From: Atlantibacter hermannii | GTDB lineage: Bacteria; Pseudomonadota; Gammaproteobacteria; Enterobacterales; Enterobacteriaceae | Reading direction: 5' to 3' | Assembly (NCBI GenBank): GCA_900635495.1 | Contig: LR134136.1 | Coordinates: forward strand, 4,489,774-4,553,773 | DNA length: 64,000 nt | In this document: positions 7,545 through 20,450 of the stretch, piece by piece | Numbering within the stretch: the stretch's first letter is position 1 | Layout: each line of letters starts with the position of its first letter | Translations under genes and position numbers: made by a program | Notes under the pieces: generated by a model | Told to the model about the DNA's origin: nothing | What the model saw: only the letters and a program-made list of their open reading frames with translations | Databases searched by the model: none

Positions 7545-10331
7545 TTAGTGCGCCTGATCCCAGTTTTCACCGCTTCCCACTTCCACCAGCAACGGAACAT
7601 CCAGTTTCATGCTGTTTTCCATAAGCTCATGGATCTTTTCTGAGACGGCGGCAACGTCATCTTTATGCACTTCAAACACCAGTTCATCGTGCACCTGCAT
7701 GATCAGTTTCACGCGCGGCTGTTCTTTCTCAAGCCAGGCATCCACCGCGATCATGGCACGTTTGATGATGTCTGCTGCAGTGCCTTGCATAGGCGCATTG
7801 ATGGCTGCGCGTTCTGCGCCGGCACGGCGTGCGGCGTTGCTGGATTTGATGTCCGGAAGGAACAGACGGCGTCCGTCCAGCGTTTCCACATAGCCCTGCT
7901 CTTTCGCCTGCTGGCGGGTTCGTTCCATATACTCGCGCACGCCCGGATAACGCTCAAAGTACAAGTCCATGTATTTTTGGGACTCTTTACGCGGGATATT
8001 GAGCTGGCGTGACAGACCGAACGCGCTCATGCCATAAATCAGGCCGAAGTTAATCGCTTTAGCGCTGCGTCGTTGCTCGCCCGACACGCTTTCCAGCGGC
8101 AAACCAAATACCTCCGCCGCCGTGGCGCGGTGAATGTCGAGCCCGTCAGCGAACGCGGTAAGCAAACCTTTATCGCGTGACAGATGCGCCATAATACGCA
8201 GTTCAATTTGCGAGTAGTCCGCTGAGACAATCACATAATCTTCCGGCGCGATAAACGCCTGACGGATCCTGCGCCCTTCTTCGTTACGAACCGGAATATT
8301 TTGCAGGTTCGGATCGGTGGAAGAAAGACGGCCCGTTGCCGTTACGGCCTGATGATAAGAGGTATGCACCCGCCCGGTTTTCGGGTTAATCATCAGCGGC
8401 AGCTTATCGGTATATGTGGATTTAAGCTTCGCCAGGCCACGGTATTGCAGGATCACTTTGGGCAGCGGGTAGTCGAGCGCCAGTTCTTCCAGCACTTCTT
8501 CCGACGTGGACGGCGCGCCGCCCGGCGTTTTCTTCAGCGGCTTAATGCCCTGCTTCTCAAACAAAATCGTTTGCAGCTGTTTGGTGGATGAGAGATTAAA
8601 CGGCTCGCCCGCAATCTCATGAGCTTTTTGCTCCAGTTCAGCCAGACGCAGCGTGAGTTCTTCGGAATGACGATGCAAAACCGCCGGATCGATTTTCACG
8701 CCGTTACGCTCAACACGCGACAGCACGGGTACTAACGGCATTTCGATGGTTTCGAAAACGTGTCGCGGCCCTTTTTCTTTCTCAAGCTTCGGCCACATTT
8801 TCAGATGCAGTTGTAACGTGACATCCGCGTCTTCCGCGGCATAACGCCCGGCTTCTTCCAGCGCGATTTGGTTAAATGTCAGCTGGTTTTTACCTTTACC
8901 GGCAATCTCTTCAAAGGTAATGGTTTTATGTTTCAGCCAGCGATCAGACAGGCTGTCCATGTCATGACGGCCAGCAACGCTGTCCAGAATGTAAGATTCA
9001 AGCATGGTATCGAAAGCAATACCGCGCAGCTCAACGCCATAGTTCTGCAAGACGCCGCGATCATACTTGAGGTTCTGCCCTACTTTACGGGCGCTTTCGC
9101 TCTCAAGAAGCGGTTTAAGCAGTTCCAGCACCCGCTCGCAGCTTAGCTGTTCCGGCGCATCAATATAGTCGTGCGCCACGGGCACATAGGCTGCGACGCC
9201 AGGTTCCGTCGCAAAGGAGAAACCCACCAGCCGTGCATTGTGGTTATCGAGGCTGTCCGTTTCGGTATCAAAAGCGAAGAACGGCGCTTTCTCCAGACGG
9301 CGAATCCACTCGGTAAGCGTTTTCTCATCGAGAATGGTGACGTAATTATCGTAAGAGAGCACAGTAGCCGGTTCGTCAGGCTCTTCATTGATAACGATAG
9401 TTTCCTGCACTTTTGCCGCAGGCTTCGCGCCTTTTGCCTGAAGCCATTTACCGGCTTCAACATCCGCAGTCCAGCGTTTGAACTCATATTTTTTAAACAG
9501 ATCAACAAGCACATCCACTACCGGCTGTTTCACTTCCAGCCGATCGCAGGTCAGTTCAAGTTCCACATCGGTTTTGATGGTGGCAAGCTGGTAAGAGAGA
9601 TACGCCACCTCTTTATGTTCCGCGAGCTTAGCCGCCATCGTTTTGGCGCCACGGAAACTCAGGCCTGCGATTTTTTCCGGCTCGGCAAACAGCGTATCCA
9701 GCCCACCCAGGCCATGTAACAACGCCTGCGCCGTTTTCTCGCCTACGCCAGGCACGCCCGGGATGTTATCTGAGGAGTCACCCATCAGCGCCAGGAAGTC
9801 GATGATCAATTCCGGCGGCACGCCGTATTTCGTCACCACCTCTTCAGGGCCGAGAATGGTATTTGTCATCGTGTTGATAAGCGTAATGTCCGGCGTAACC
9901 AGCTGGGCCATATCTTTATCGCCGGTACTGATCAGCACCGGACGGCCTGCTTTTTCTGCTTCGCGGGCCAGCGTACCGATAACGTCGTCAGCTTCAACAC
10001 CGGAAACGGCCAGCAACGGCAGCCCCATCGCTTTTACCATGGCATGCAGCGGTTCGATTTGCGCTCTCAGATCGTCGGGCATTGGCGGGCGATGTGATTT
10101 GTAATGCTCAAACAGCTCATCACGAAATGTTTTGCCCTTGGCATCAAAGACCACTGCGGCATGAGTAGGTTGATACTGCATCAACAGGCTACGCAGCATA
10201 TTGAGTACGCCGTACATTGCCCCCGTCGGTTCGCCTGCGCTATTAGTGAGCGGAGGGAAAGCATGATATGCCCGGTACAGGTAAGAAGAACCATCAACGA
10301 GGATTAGGGGATTTTCTGGAATTTGAACCAT
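7545..10331 (-). CDS. polA: DNA polymerase I
   Basis: Repair and Okazaki-fragment polymerase with 5'-3' exonuclease, 3'-5' proofreading exonuclease and polymerase domains. The 928 residues equal the E. coli length. The N-terminal nuclease (about 1-320) shows LVDGSSYLYRAYHAFPPL and the GDSSDNIPGVPGVGEKTA helix-hairpin-helix. The proofreading domain has FAFDTETDSLD and YAAEDADVTLQL. The polymerase palm has VSADYSQIELRIMAHLS (motif A), RRSAKAINFGLIYGMS (O helix, motif B) and MQVHDELVFEV (motif C). All metal-binding acidic residues are visible. Monocistronic, between Spot 42 and yihG. Intact. Confidence 0.98.
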   Translation of the reverse strand: MVQIPENPLILVDGSSYLYRAYHAFPPLTNSAGEPTGAMYGVLNMLRSLLMQYQPTHAAVVFDAKGKTFRDELFEHYKSHRPPMPDDLRAQIEPLHAMVKAMGLPLLAVSGVEADDVIGTLAREAEKAGRPVLISTGDKDMAQLVTPDITLINTMTNTILGPEEVVTKYGVPPELIIDFLALMGDSSDNIPGVPGVGEKTAQALLHGLGGLDTLFAEPEKIAGLSFRGAKTMAAKLAEHKEVAYLSYQLATIKTDVELELTCDRLEVKQPVVDVLVDLFKKYEFKRWTADVEAGKWLQAKGAKPAAKVQETIVINEEPDEPATVLSYDNYVTILDEKTLTEWIRRLEKAPFFAFDTETDSLDNHNARLVGFSFATEPGVAAYVPVAHDYIDAPEQLSCERVLELLKPLLESESARKVGQNLKYDRGVLQNYGVELRGIAFDTMLESYILDSVAGRHDMDSLSDRWLKHKTITFEEIAGKGKNQLTFNQIALEEAGRYAAEDADVTLQLHLKMWPKLEKEKGPRHVFETIEMPLVPVLSRVERNGVKIDPAVLHRHSEELTLRLAELEQKAHEIAGEPFNLSSTKQLQTILFEKQGIKPLKKTPGGAPSTSEEVLEELALDYPLPKVILQYRGLAKLKSTYTDKLPLMINPKTGRVHTSYHQAVTATGRLSSTDPNLQNIPVRNEEGRRIRQAFIAPEDYVIVSADYSQIELRIMAHLSRDKGLLTAFADGLDIHRATAAEVFGLPLESVSGEQRRSAKAINFGLIYGMSAFGLSRQLNIPRKESQKYMDLYFERYPGVREYMERTRQQAKEQGYVETLDGRRLFLPDIKSSNAARRAGAERAAINAPMQGTAADIIKRAMIAVDAWLEKEQPRVKLIMQVHDELVFEVHKDDVAAVSEKIHELMENSMKLDVPLLVEVGSGENWDQAH

Positions 10332-10756
10332 ATTTTCCGTGCCTGATGTTTTGAGTTATCCCTAAAGGATGCCATAGCTGGCAAACAAATATGAACCTTT
10401 CAGTCCAGGATCCGGGAAACAATTCGCGATCTTAGCGTAAACTCGCAAGATCAACCTGTGGATAAGTGTGTGAACAAAACTTTTCATAATATATACGCGC
10501 TGCAAAAAGATGATAAACCAATTTAAAAAAATACTGTTTATCATGCAGTTAAGATTAATAATCGATCGACGATATTTCTTCCTCTCTCAGAGACTTATTG
10601 TGGATATAAAATATTGTCGTCTGTGACAAATCACTGTTAAATCCAATGGTTTCAGCGAAGCCAAATAGCCCCACGTTTCGGTTCGTCTTTAAACAGGGAT
10701 TTCTGTTAAAATCCCCCGCCTGCGCACATTAGCGGCGTACCGTTTCCCATAACTCC
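10332..10756. other. polA-yihG divergent intergenic region
   Basis: 425 bases carrying the divergent promoters of polA and yihG. A perfect DnaA box, TGTGGATAA, lies at 10457-10465. TTAAAAT near 10706-10712 could serve as the yihG -10 box. A 60-codon frame on the minus strand (10362-10544) has no convincing ribosome site and no family I recognise, so I do not call it. Nothing else is recognisable. Confidence 0.5.
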
Positions 10757-11680
10757 ATGAATAAAATCATTATGTCGAAATTGATTGCGGCGATAACGCT
10801 GTTTTTAAGTATCGCGCTGACTATTATAGTGACCGTTTTTTGCTCGGTTCCGATCATTGTAGCGGGGATATTAAAACTTTTACTGCCTGTTCCTGCGGCG
10901 TGGCGGGCCATTTCCGCTTTTTGTAATTTTATGATGTATTGCTGGTGCGAAGGCCTTGCCGCGCTGTTAAAACTTAACCCTCATTTACAGTGGGATGTTG
11001 AGGGGCTCGAAGGACTTAACAAGAAAAACTGGTATTTGCTGATTTGTAATCACTATAGCTGGGCTGACATCGTTGTACTTTGTGTGCTGTTCCGTAAGCA
11101 TATTCCGATGAATAAATATTTCCTTAAGCAACAACTCGCCTGGATCCCTTTTATCGGACTGGCGTGTTGGGCACTGGATATGCCGTTTATGCGGCGCTAT
11201 TCGCGCAGTTATTTATTACGTCATCCGGAACGGCGCGGAAAAGATGTTGAAACGACTCGACGCTCCTGCGAAAAATTCCGCCGACAGCCAACAACCATCG
11301 TCAATTTTGTTGAGGGATCGCGTTTTACCGAAGAAAAGAGCCTGCAGTTACGCTCACCTTTCCGGCATTTGCTTCCACCGAAAGCAGCGGGTATCGCCAT
11401 GGCGCTTAATGTGCTCGGCTCGCAATTCGATAAGATGTTAAACGTCACGCTGTGTTACCCGGAAAATAGTGCGACGCCTTTTTACGATATGCTCAGCGGT
11501 AAATTAACCCGTATTGTAGTGAGGATAGAATTGCTGCCGGTTGCGGAAGAGTTGCATGGGGATTATGTCAATGACAAAAACTTTAAGCGTCAGTTCCAGC
11601 TATGGCTTAATGCGATATGGGCTGAGAAAGATAGCCTGTTGGAAAGCATAAAACAGCAGTACAAAAAAGCCGGTCATTGA
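10757..11680 (+). CDS. yihG: Inner-membrane acyltransferase YihG
   Basis: A PlsC-type (1-acylglycerol-3-phosphate-like) acyltransferase; in E. coli YihG shapes the acyl chains of phospholipids. The 307 residues begin with a hydrophobic segment (ALTIIVTVFCSVPIIVAGILKLLLPVP). Motif I is NHYSWAD, the catalytic HX4D box. FVEGSRF is motif III, and LPPKAAGIAMAL follows. It is about three residues shorter than the E. coli protein at the N-terminus. It faces dsbA across a shared terminator. Confidence 0.93.
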   Translation: MNKIIMSKLIAAITLFLSIALTIIVTVFCSVPIIVAGILKLLLPVPAAWRAISAFCNFMMYCWCEGLAALLKLNPHLQWDVEGLEGLNKKNWYLLICNHYSWADIVVLCVLFRKHIPMNKYFLKQQLAWIPFIGLACWALDMPFMRRYSRSYLLRHPERRGKDVETTRRSCEKFRRQPTTIVNFVEGSRFTEEKSLQLRSPFRHLLPPKAAGIAMALNVLGSQFDKMLNVTLCYPENSATPFYDMLSGKLTRIVVRIELLPVAEELHGDYVNDKNFKRQFQLWLNAIWAEKDSLLESIKQQYKKAGH

Positions 11681-11692
11681 CCGGCTTTTTGT
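11664..11692. terminator. Bidirectional terminator between yihG and dsbA
   Basis: AAAAAGCCGGTCA-TTGACCGGCTTTTTG is a near-perfect palindrome with an A tract on one side and a T tract on the other, overlapping the yihG stop codon. It ends both convergent transcripts. Confidence 0.85.
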
Positions 11693-11699
11693 TTGAAAC

Positions 11700-12329
11700 T
11701 TATTTCTTCTCGACCAGGAATTTCACCGTGTCGGCATATTGCTGGACAAAAGCATCCATATTGCTGGTATCCATACCCTGAGGATTCAGCTGATATTTAC
11801 CGTTAACAAACATCGCCGGCACGCCGCGCAGGCCAAGATCGGCGGCCGCTTTTTCCTGTTGAGCAACCAGTGATTTCACGACGAAGCTGTTCCAGGCGGC
11901 ATCGTACTCTTCAGCTTTAATACCGGCATCAATAAACACTTTGCGAATGTCCGCGACTGTCTGCACCGTTTGTGTTTTCTGGACGGCTTCAAACATTGGC
12001 GCGGTAATTTTATCTTCAACGCCAAGTGCAATCGCAACGGCCCAGGCTTGCGTTAAATCCTTGCCCAGCGGCCCCAGAAACTCGACGTGATACTTCGTCA
12101 TCTTCGTGCCTTCCGGCAGTTTCTTTTTGACGTTATCAGAAACATGGATCACTTCTTCAAACTGGTAGCAGTGCGGGCAGTAGAATGAGAAAAACTCAAG
12201 CACTTGCGGTTCGCCGACAACGGGTTTTTCCAGCGTCGTGTACTGTTTGCCGTCGGTGATTTGGGCAGCTGTTGCGCTAAACGCCAGAATCATACCCGCC
12301 AGCGCCAGTAATACTTTTTTCATCTTCAA
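11700..12329 (-). CDS. dsbA: Periplasmic thiol:disulfide oxidoreductase DsbA
   Basis: Introduces disulfide bonds into exported proteins and is reoxidised by DsbB. The 209-residue precursor starts with a Sec signal peptide, MKMKKVLLALAGMILAFSATA, with likely cleavage before AQITDGKQY. The thioredoxin-fold active site is CPHC at residues 51-54, and the cis-proline loop is GVPAMFVNG. One residue longer than the E. coli precursor because of the extra Met-Lys at the start. It lies 21 bases downstream of srkA in the conserved srkA-dsbA operon, known in E. coli to respond to Cpx; I did not identify a CpxR box. Confidence 0.97.
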   Translation of the reverse strand: MKMKKVLLALAGMILAFSATAAQITDGKQYTTLEKPVVGEPQVLEFFSFYCPHCYQFEEVIHVSDNVKKKLPEGTKMTKYHVEFLGPLGKDLTQAWAVAIALGVEDKITAPMFEAVQKTQTVQTVADIRKVFIDAGIKAEEYDAAWNSFVVKSLVAQQEKAAADLGLRGVPAMFVNGKYQLNPQGMDTSNMDAFVQQYADTVKFLVEKK

Positions 12330-12350
12330 CTCTCTCCTGAATATTACAGA

Positions 12351-13337
12351 TTAATACATTGGCGTTAATTGCAATGGAGGCTCATTAAGAACCCGCACTT
12401 GTTCATGAAACGTTGCCGTTTGCCTGCGCCAGTAATCTTCCTCGGTTAACCAGGGAAAATTACGGGGAAACGCAGGATCTTCCCAGCGCCGAATTAACCA
12501 CGCCAGGTAATAAACCATACGCATCGCGCGTAACGGTTCAATTAAGGTCAGCTCGCTTAATTTAAACGGCGTGAACTCTTCGTAAGCTTCAATAATGGTC
12601 TCAAGCTGGATACGCTGTTCGGCGCGATCGCCGTTTAACAACATCCATAAATCCTGAACGGCCGGTCCGTTGCGCGCATCGTCAAGATCCACAAATAACG
12701 GGCCATCACGCCAGAGAATATTACCGGGATGGCAATCACCGTGTAAGCGTAGCGTATCTGCGCGATTGTCCCAACGGCTACTTACCGCGTCGATCAATGC
12801 GTCAGTCGCGCTGAGGAAGGTATGCTTTAACGCGGAAGGGATCAATGAAGACGTTTCCAGCAATGCGCGCGGCTCATTAAGGTATTCATCAATGCCAATG
12901 GTAGGGCGATGCTGAAACAGGACGCTACGGCCAACCTGGTGGATGCGTCCGAGATAACGACCAACCCACTCCATTTGATCGAGGTTATCCGTTTCATATT
13001 GACGCCCGCCGAGACTTGGGAAGACAGCAAAACGGAAGCCCTGATATTCCGGTAACGTCGTGCCGTTTAGCAACAGCGGGGCAGCCAAAGGTATTTCATT
13101 AGCCGCTAATTCCAGAGCAAATTCATGCTCTTCGAGGATCTGCGCATTTGACCAGCGCAGAGGGCGATAGAATTTGACGACATAGCGCTTGCGGTCTTCA
13201 TCCTGAAACTGGTAGACGCGATTTTCATAGCTATTCAGCGGCGTTAGCCCGGAATCAACACGGATGCCTTGTTCAAACAGCGCATCCATTATGATGTCCG
13301 GGTGTAACGTCTGGAAAGTAAAAGCGTTATCTGTCAT
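12351..13337 (-). CDS. srkA: Stress response kinase SrkA (RdoA/YihE)
   Basis: Ser/Thr protein kinase of the choline-kinase-like fold that protects against stress-induced cell death and is part of the Cpx response. The 328 residues match E. coli when the ATG at 13337 is used (MTDNAFTFQTLHPDIIMDALFEQ); a TTG-initiated upstream extension is not conserved. The N-lobe carries YVVKFYRP with the ATP-binding lysine, and the catalytic loop is LHGDCHPGNILW with the metal-binding FVDLDDA. Upstream partner of dsbA and downstream of yihD on the same strand. Confidence 0.95.
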   Translation of the reverse strand: MTDNAFTFQTLHPDIIMDALFEQGIRVDSGLTPLNSYENRVYQFQDEDRKRYVVKFYRPLRWSNAQILEEHEFALELAANEIPLAAPLLLNGTTLPEYQGFRFAVFPSLGGRQYETDNLDQMEWVGRYLGRIHQVGRSVLFQHRPTIGIDEYLNEPRALLETSSLIPSALKHTFLSATDALIDAVSSRWDNRADTLRLHGDCHPGNILWRDGPLFVDLDDARNGPAVQDLWMLLNGDRAEQRIQLETIIEAYEEFTPFKLSELTLIEPLRAMRMVYYLAWLIRRWEDPAFPRNFPWLTEEDYWRRQTATFHEQVRVLNEPPLQLTPMY

Positions 13338-13412
13338 TCCGTAATCCAAAAACACAGCCAATGCTTCAGAATATCATCTCAGCGGCGTGCTGTTGGCTTC
13401 ACTTACATGCTT

Positions 13413-13682
13413 TTACTCTTTAATCACGCCACGCGCCCGGAGTAGCGCGGTTTTAAAGTCCTCTTCATAATCCTTTTTCAATCCCGGGATGGCTTCGTCA
13501 CTGGCGCAATCCCGCATTTTCAGGTGATATATCAAAATATCATCAGTGAGATCGACCAGATCGCCGTTAAAACCTGACTCTGTGGCCAGTTTTTGTAAAA
13601 ATTGCAGCAAATTAAGATCGGGTTCTTTCTGCCAGGCAGGTTGAAGTAACTCAATCACTTCATTCAGGCGTTTGCATTTCAT
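13413..13682 (-). CDS. yihD: YihD family protein
   Basis: An 89-residue cytoplasmic protein of the YihD (DUF1040) family, nearly identical to E. coli YihD (MKCKRLNEVIELLQPAWQKEPDLNLLQFLQK at the start, GLKKDYEEDFKTALLRARGVIKE at the end). Its molecular function is not established. It precedes srkA-dsbA by 75 bases on the same strand, and its start faces mobA divergently; AAAGGAGCG gives a strong ribosome site. Confidence 0.94.
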   Translation of the reverse strand: MKCKRLNEVIELLQPAWQKEPDLNLLQFLQKLATESGFNGDLVDLTDDILIYHLKMRDCASDEAIPGLKKDYEEDFKTALLRARGVIKE

Positions 13683-13750
13683 AGGGGCGCTCCTTTCTTT
13701 GAGAAAGACACGTTAACAGGGTCAAACCCACATTAAAAGAGGCGATATTC

Positions 13751-14326
13751 TTGGCGAAGGTAACGGGTGTAGTGCTGGCTGGCGGACGTGCGACACGAAT
13801 GGGCGGGAAAGATAAAGGCCTGTTATCACTTAATGGCAAACCATTATGGCAACACGTGGCATCCCGACTTTTATCGCAGGTTGATAACCTGGTGATCAGC
13901 GCGAACCGCAATATCGAGCAGTATCAGCAAAGCGGTTTTCCCGTCATCACCGATACGCTGGCGGACTTCCCCGGCCCACTGGCCGGAATGCTGTCAGTCA
14001 TGCAATCGGTCGACAGTGCATGGTATGTCTTCTGTCCCTGCGATACGCCAAATATTCCAGGTGATGTCGTATTACGCTTGCAGGTCGGCATCAATGGCGC
14101 ACCGGCGGCATGGGTCAACGATTCACATCGCGATCATCCCACTATAGCGCTGATTAACCGAAGCGTAATTCCGCTGCTGGAAGCATATTTAAGCAGCGGA
14201 GAACGGCGGGTAATGGTATTTCTGCGTCAAATCGGCGGGCATGCCGTCGTGTTTAATGACAGCCCACATTGTTTTGCCAATGTGAATACCCCTGACGAAC
14301 TGGCCCACTGGCAGGAGAAGCAATGA
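13751..14326 (+). CDS. mobA: Molybdenum cofactor guanylyltransferase MobA
   Basis: Transfers GMP from GTP to molybdopterin to make the MGD form of the molybdenum cofactor used by DMSO-reductase-family enzymes. The nucleotide-binding signature LAGGRATRMGGKDKGLL lies near the N-terminus, followed by FPGPLAGMLS and the metal-site region FCPCDTP. The 191-residue length is normal. Translation most likely starts at the TTG at 13751, with AAGAGG eight bases upstream. The stop overlaps the mobB start (ATGA), so the pair is translationally coupled. Confidence 0.94.
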   Translation: MAKVTGVVLAGGRATRMGGKDKGLLSLNGKPLWQHVASRLLSQVDNLVISANRNIEQYQQSGFPVITDTLADFPGPLAGMLSVMQSVDSAWYVFCPCDTPNIPGDVVLRLQVGINGAPAAWVNDSHRDHPTIALINRSVIPLLEAYLSSGERRVMVFLRQIGGHAVVFNDSPHCFANVNTPDELAHWQEKQ

Positions 14327-14835
14327 TACCCATACTTGGCATTGTAGGATGGAGCGGCACCGGAAAGACAACGCTACTGAAAAAACTGATTCCGGCGTTG
14401 AATCAACGCGGTATACGAGTCGGGCTCATTAAACATACTCATCATAATATGGACGTCGATAAGCCGGGTAAGGACAGTTATGAGCTACGCAAAGCAGGCG
14501 CCAGTCAGACCCTGGTCGCGAGCTCGGAGCGGTGGGCATTAATGACCGAAACGCCCGACGAAGCGCCACTCGATCTCCAGTATCTGGCCAGCCGCATGGA
14601 TCAGCGTACGCTCGACATTATTCTGGTAGAAGGTTTTAAGCATGAAGCCATACCGAAACTGTTCCTTTACCGTGAGGGCGCAGGGCGTTCAGTTAACGAG
14701 CTTAGTTGCGATGAGTATGCTATTGCGCTGATTACGGATATCGATATCGCGTACTCTTTACCGGTTATAGATATTAATGATGCGCAGCAGGTAGCGGAGT
14801 TTATTGAAGCCTGGCTGAAAAAACAGAATGTATAG
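14323..14835 (+). CDS. mobB: Molybdopterin-guanine dinucleotide biosynthesis adaptor MobB
   Basis: GTP-binding partner of MobA; it aids but is not essential for cofactor nucleotidylation. Walker A is GWSGTGKTT at residues 9-17, and later IILVEGFKHEAIPK is characteristic of the family. 170 residues, intact. The next feature downstream is the 3' end of an rRNA operon, the arrangement found at rrnA in E. coli. Confidence 0.94.
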   Translation: MIPILGIVGWSGTGKTTLLKKLIPALNQRGIRVGLIKHTHHNMDVDKPGKDSYELRKAGASQTLVASSERWALMTETPDEAPLDLQYLASRMDQRTLDIILVEGFKHEAIPKLFLYREGAGRSVNELSCDEYAIALITDIDIAYSLPVIDINDAQQVAEFIEAWLKKQNV

Positions 14836-14895
14836 ATGTAAACAGTGGTCGTTTAAGCATGAATTTGATGGTTTTTACGGTATTGCAGACAGCAA

Positions 14896-14923
14896 AAAGC
14901 CCGTCCTTACGGACGGGCTTCTG
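14896..14923 (-). terminator. rRNA operon terminator
   Basis: On the minus strand AAGCCCGTCC-GTAA-GGACGGGCTTTTTG forms a strong hairpin with a T tract about ten bases past the 3' end of the 5S gene. It is the intrinsic terminator of the rRNA operon and insulates mobB, which is convergent. Confidence 0.88.
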
Positions 14924-14931
14924 CTTATTTG

Positions 14932-15051
14932 ATGCCTGGCAGTTCCCTACTCTCGCATGGGGAGACCCCACACTACCATCGGCGCTACGGCGTTTCACTT
15001 CTGAGTTCGGCATGGGGTCAGGTGGGACCACCGCGCTCTTGCCGCCAGGCA
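14932..15051 (-). rRNA. rrf: 5S ribosomal RNA
   Basis: 120 nt on the minus strand, from TGCCTGGCGGCAAGAGCGCG to GAACTGCCAGGCAT, with complementary ends forming helix I and the conserved CCGAACTCAGAAGTGAAACG loop region. It is the last gene of the operon. No tRNA follows it, unlike E. coli rrnC, which carries aspT and trpT here. Confidence 0.98.
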
Positions 15052-15156
15052 AATTCTGTTCCACCTGCCGCGTGCTTGCGCACCGCCACAGATGTCTATC
15101 CGGTTAAGCTGAAAATTGTCTCTCACACCACAACACCAAAACCACTCTGGCGTTGT

Positions 15157-18064
<2,908 letters not shown>

Positions 18065-18187
18065 TCACAACCCGGAGCAGTTTCGCTCTGTGTTGCAAGT
18101 GTTTGAGAGACTCTGGCATGACATCATCATTTCCTGTTTCGGAGAAATGCGACGGCATGCCGTTTCAATTTTCAGCTTGTTCCGGAT

Positions 18188-18199
18188 TGTTAAAGAGCA
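18188..18199 (-). promoter_or_regulatory. Spacer boxA antitermination element
   Basis: TGCTCTTTAACA on the minus strand between tRNA-Glu and 23S. It is identical to the leader boxA at 20099-20110 and is the NusB/NusE binding site for rRNA antitermination. Confidence 0.8.
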
Positions 18200-18273
18200 A
18201 ATATCTCAAACGTGACTGATTCAGTCAGTTTTGAGATATCATCGGTAACGCCTTTCACTCATTACCAAGCAGG

Positions 18274-18349
18274 TGGCGTCCCTTAGGGGATTCGAACCCC
18301 TGTTACCGCCGTGAAAGGGCGGTGTCCTGGGCCTCTAGACGAAAGGGAC
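18274..18349 (-). tRNA. gltU: tRNA-Glu (TTC)
   Basis: 76-nt minus-strand tRNA in the 16S-23S spacer, starting GTCCCTTTCGTCTAGAGGCC and ending GGGACGCCA, with encoded CCA. The anticodon TTC is at 18313-18315 within loop CTTTCAC, and the T-loop reads GTTCGAATC. A single tRNA-Glu spacer is typical of the rrnB/C/E/G type of operon, not of the Ile-Ala type (rrnA/D/H in E. coli). Confidence 0.97.
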
Positions 18350-18381
18350 ATATCTTTCGCAGACACCCTGCTTCTTACATC

Positions 18382-18404
18382 TATCAGACAATCTGTGTGA
18401 GCAC
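18382..18404 (-). other. 16S precursor processing stem, 3' arm
   Basis: This segment is complementary to the leader segment at 20073-20095 (core CACACAGATTGTCTGATA), so the flanks of the 16S rRNA pair to form the long stem cut by RNase III. The pairing is direct from the sequence; the processing role is known from E. coli. Confidence 0.75.
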
Positions 18405-18426
18405 TGCGCGGGCTGTATCTTTAAGG

Positions 18427-19968
<1,542 letters not shown>

Positions 19969-20098
19969 AAAGTTTGATGCTCGTGAATTAAACTTCGTAA
20001 TGAATTACGTGTTCACTCAGAGACTTGATAATTCTATTTGTACCCGGAGGTACTGAGATATCAATCCTGCGAGTGCCCACACAGATTGTCTGATAAAT

Positions 20099-20110
20099 TG
20101 TTAAAGAGCA
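20099..20110 (-). promoter_or_regulatory. Leader boxA antitermination element
   Basis: TGCTCTTTAACA on the minus strand, 131 bases upstream of 16S. It is the nut-like boxA that loads Nus factors onto RNA polymerase and prevents Rho termination in rRNA operons. Confidence 0.85.
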
Positions 20111-20150
20111 GTTGCGACGCGGCTTTCAGCTCACTGTCGCGAGGTGGCGT

Positions 20151-20178
20151 ATATTACGACTTCCCGCTTCAGAGTCAA
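20151..20178 (-). promoter_or_regulatory. rRNA promoter P2
   Basis: Minus strand TTGACT (20173-20178) and TAATAT (20151-20156) with 16-base spacing, followed by the GC-rich start region ACGCC. Position and sequence match rrn P2 of E. coli. Confidence 0.85.
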
Positions 20179-20269
20179 GCGATTATTTTCGCTTTTCTCC
20201 GTGAAGCCCCCGGAGGAACTTCGCTGACCGGCCGGCTTATTCGCCGTTGTTCCGTGTCAGTGGTGGCGC

Positions 20270-20297
20270 ATTATAGGGAGTAATCAGAATCTGACAA
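20270..20297 (-). promoter_or_regulatory. rRNA promoter P1
   Basis: Minus strand TTGTCA (20292-20297) and TATAAT (20270-20275) with the 16-base spacer typical of rrn P1, then the discriminator GCGCCACCACTGACACGG seen in E. coli rrn operons. The AT-rich stretch upstream (20300-20400) is where the UP element and Fis sites should lie; I could not place individual Fis sites. Confidence 0.9.
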
Positions 20298-20450
20298 CCC
20301 CTGTTTTTAAAAATATTGACTGACCGTCTCTTTTTTATGCACATCACTCAATAATGCAGCAAATACGAAGGCATCTGCTGTTTTTTGCATCGAATTTACA
20401 GGGTGGGTGGCATACTACCTTTTAAAACATCTCTATAAAGGGAATGCACG

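Noticed and set aside
10362..10544. 60-codon minus-strand frame upstream of polA with a hydrophobic start
   Set aside because: No ribosome site, contains the DnaA box and promoter-like DNA, and no recognisable family; AT-rich DNA easily mimics hydrophobic segments.
13924..14118. Minus-strand ORFs inside mobA, and similar long frames inside polA, atpA, pstS and other genes
   Set aside because: They are antisense or shifted shadows of strongly conserved genes, without ribosome sites or recognisable products.
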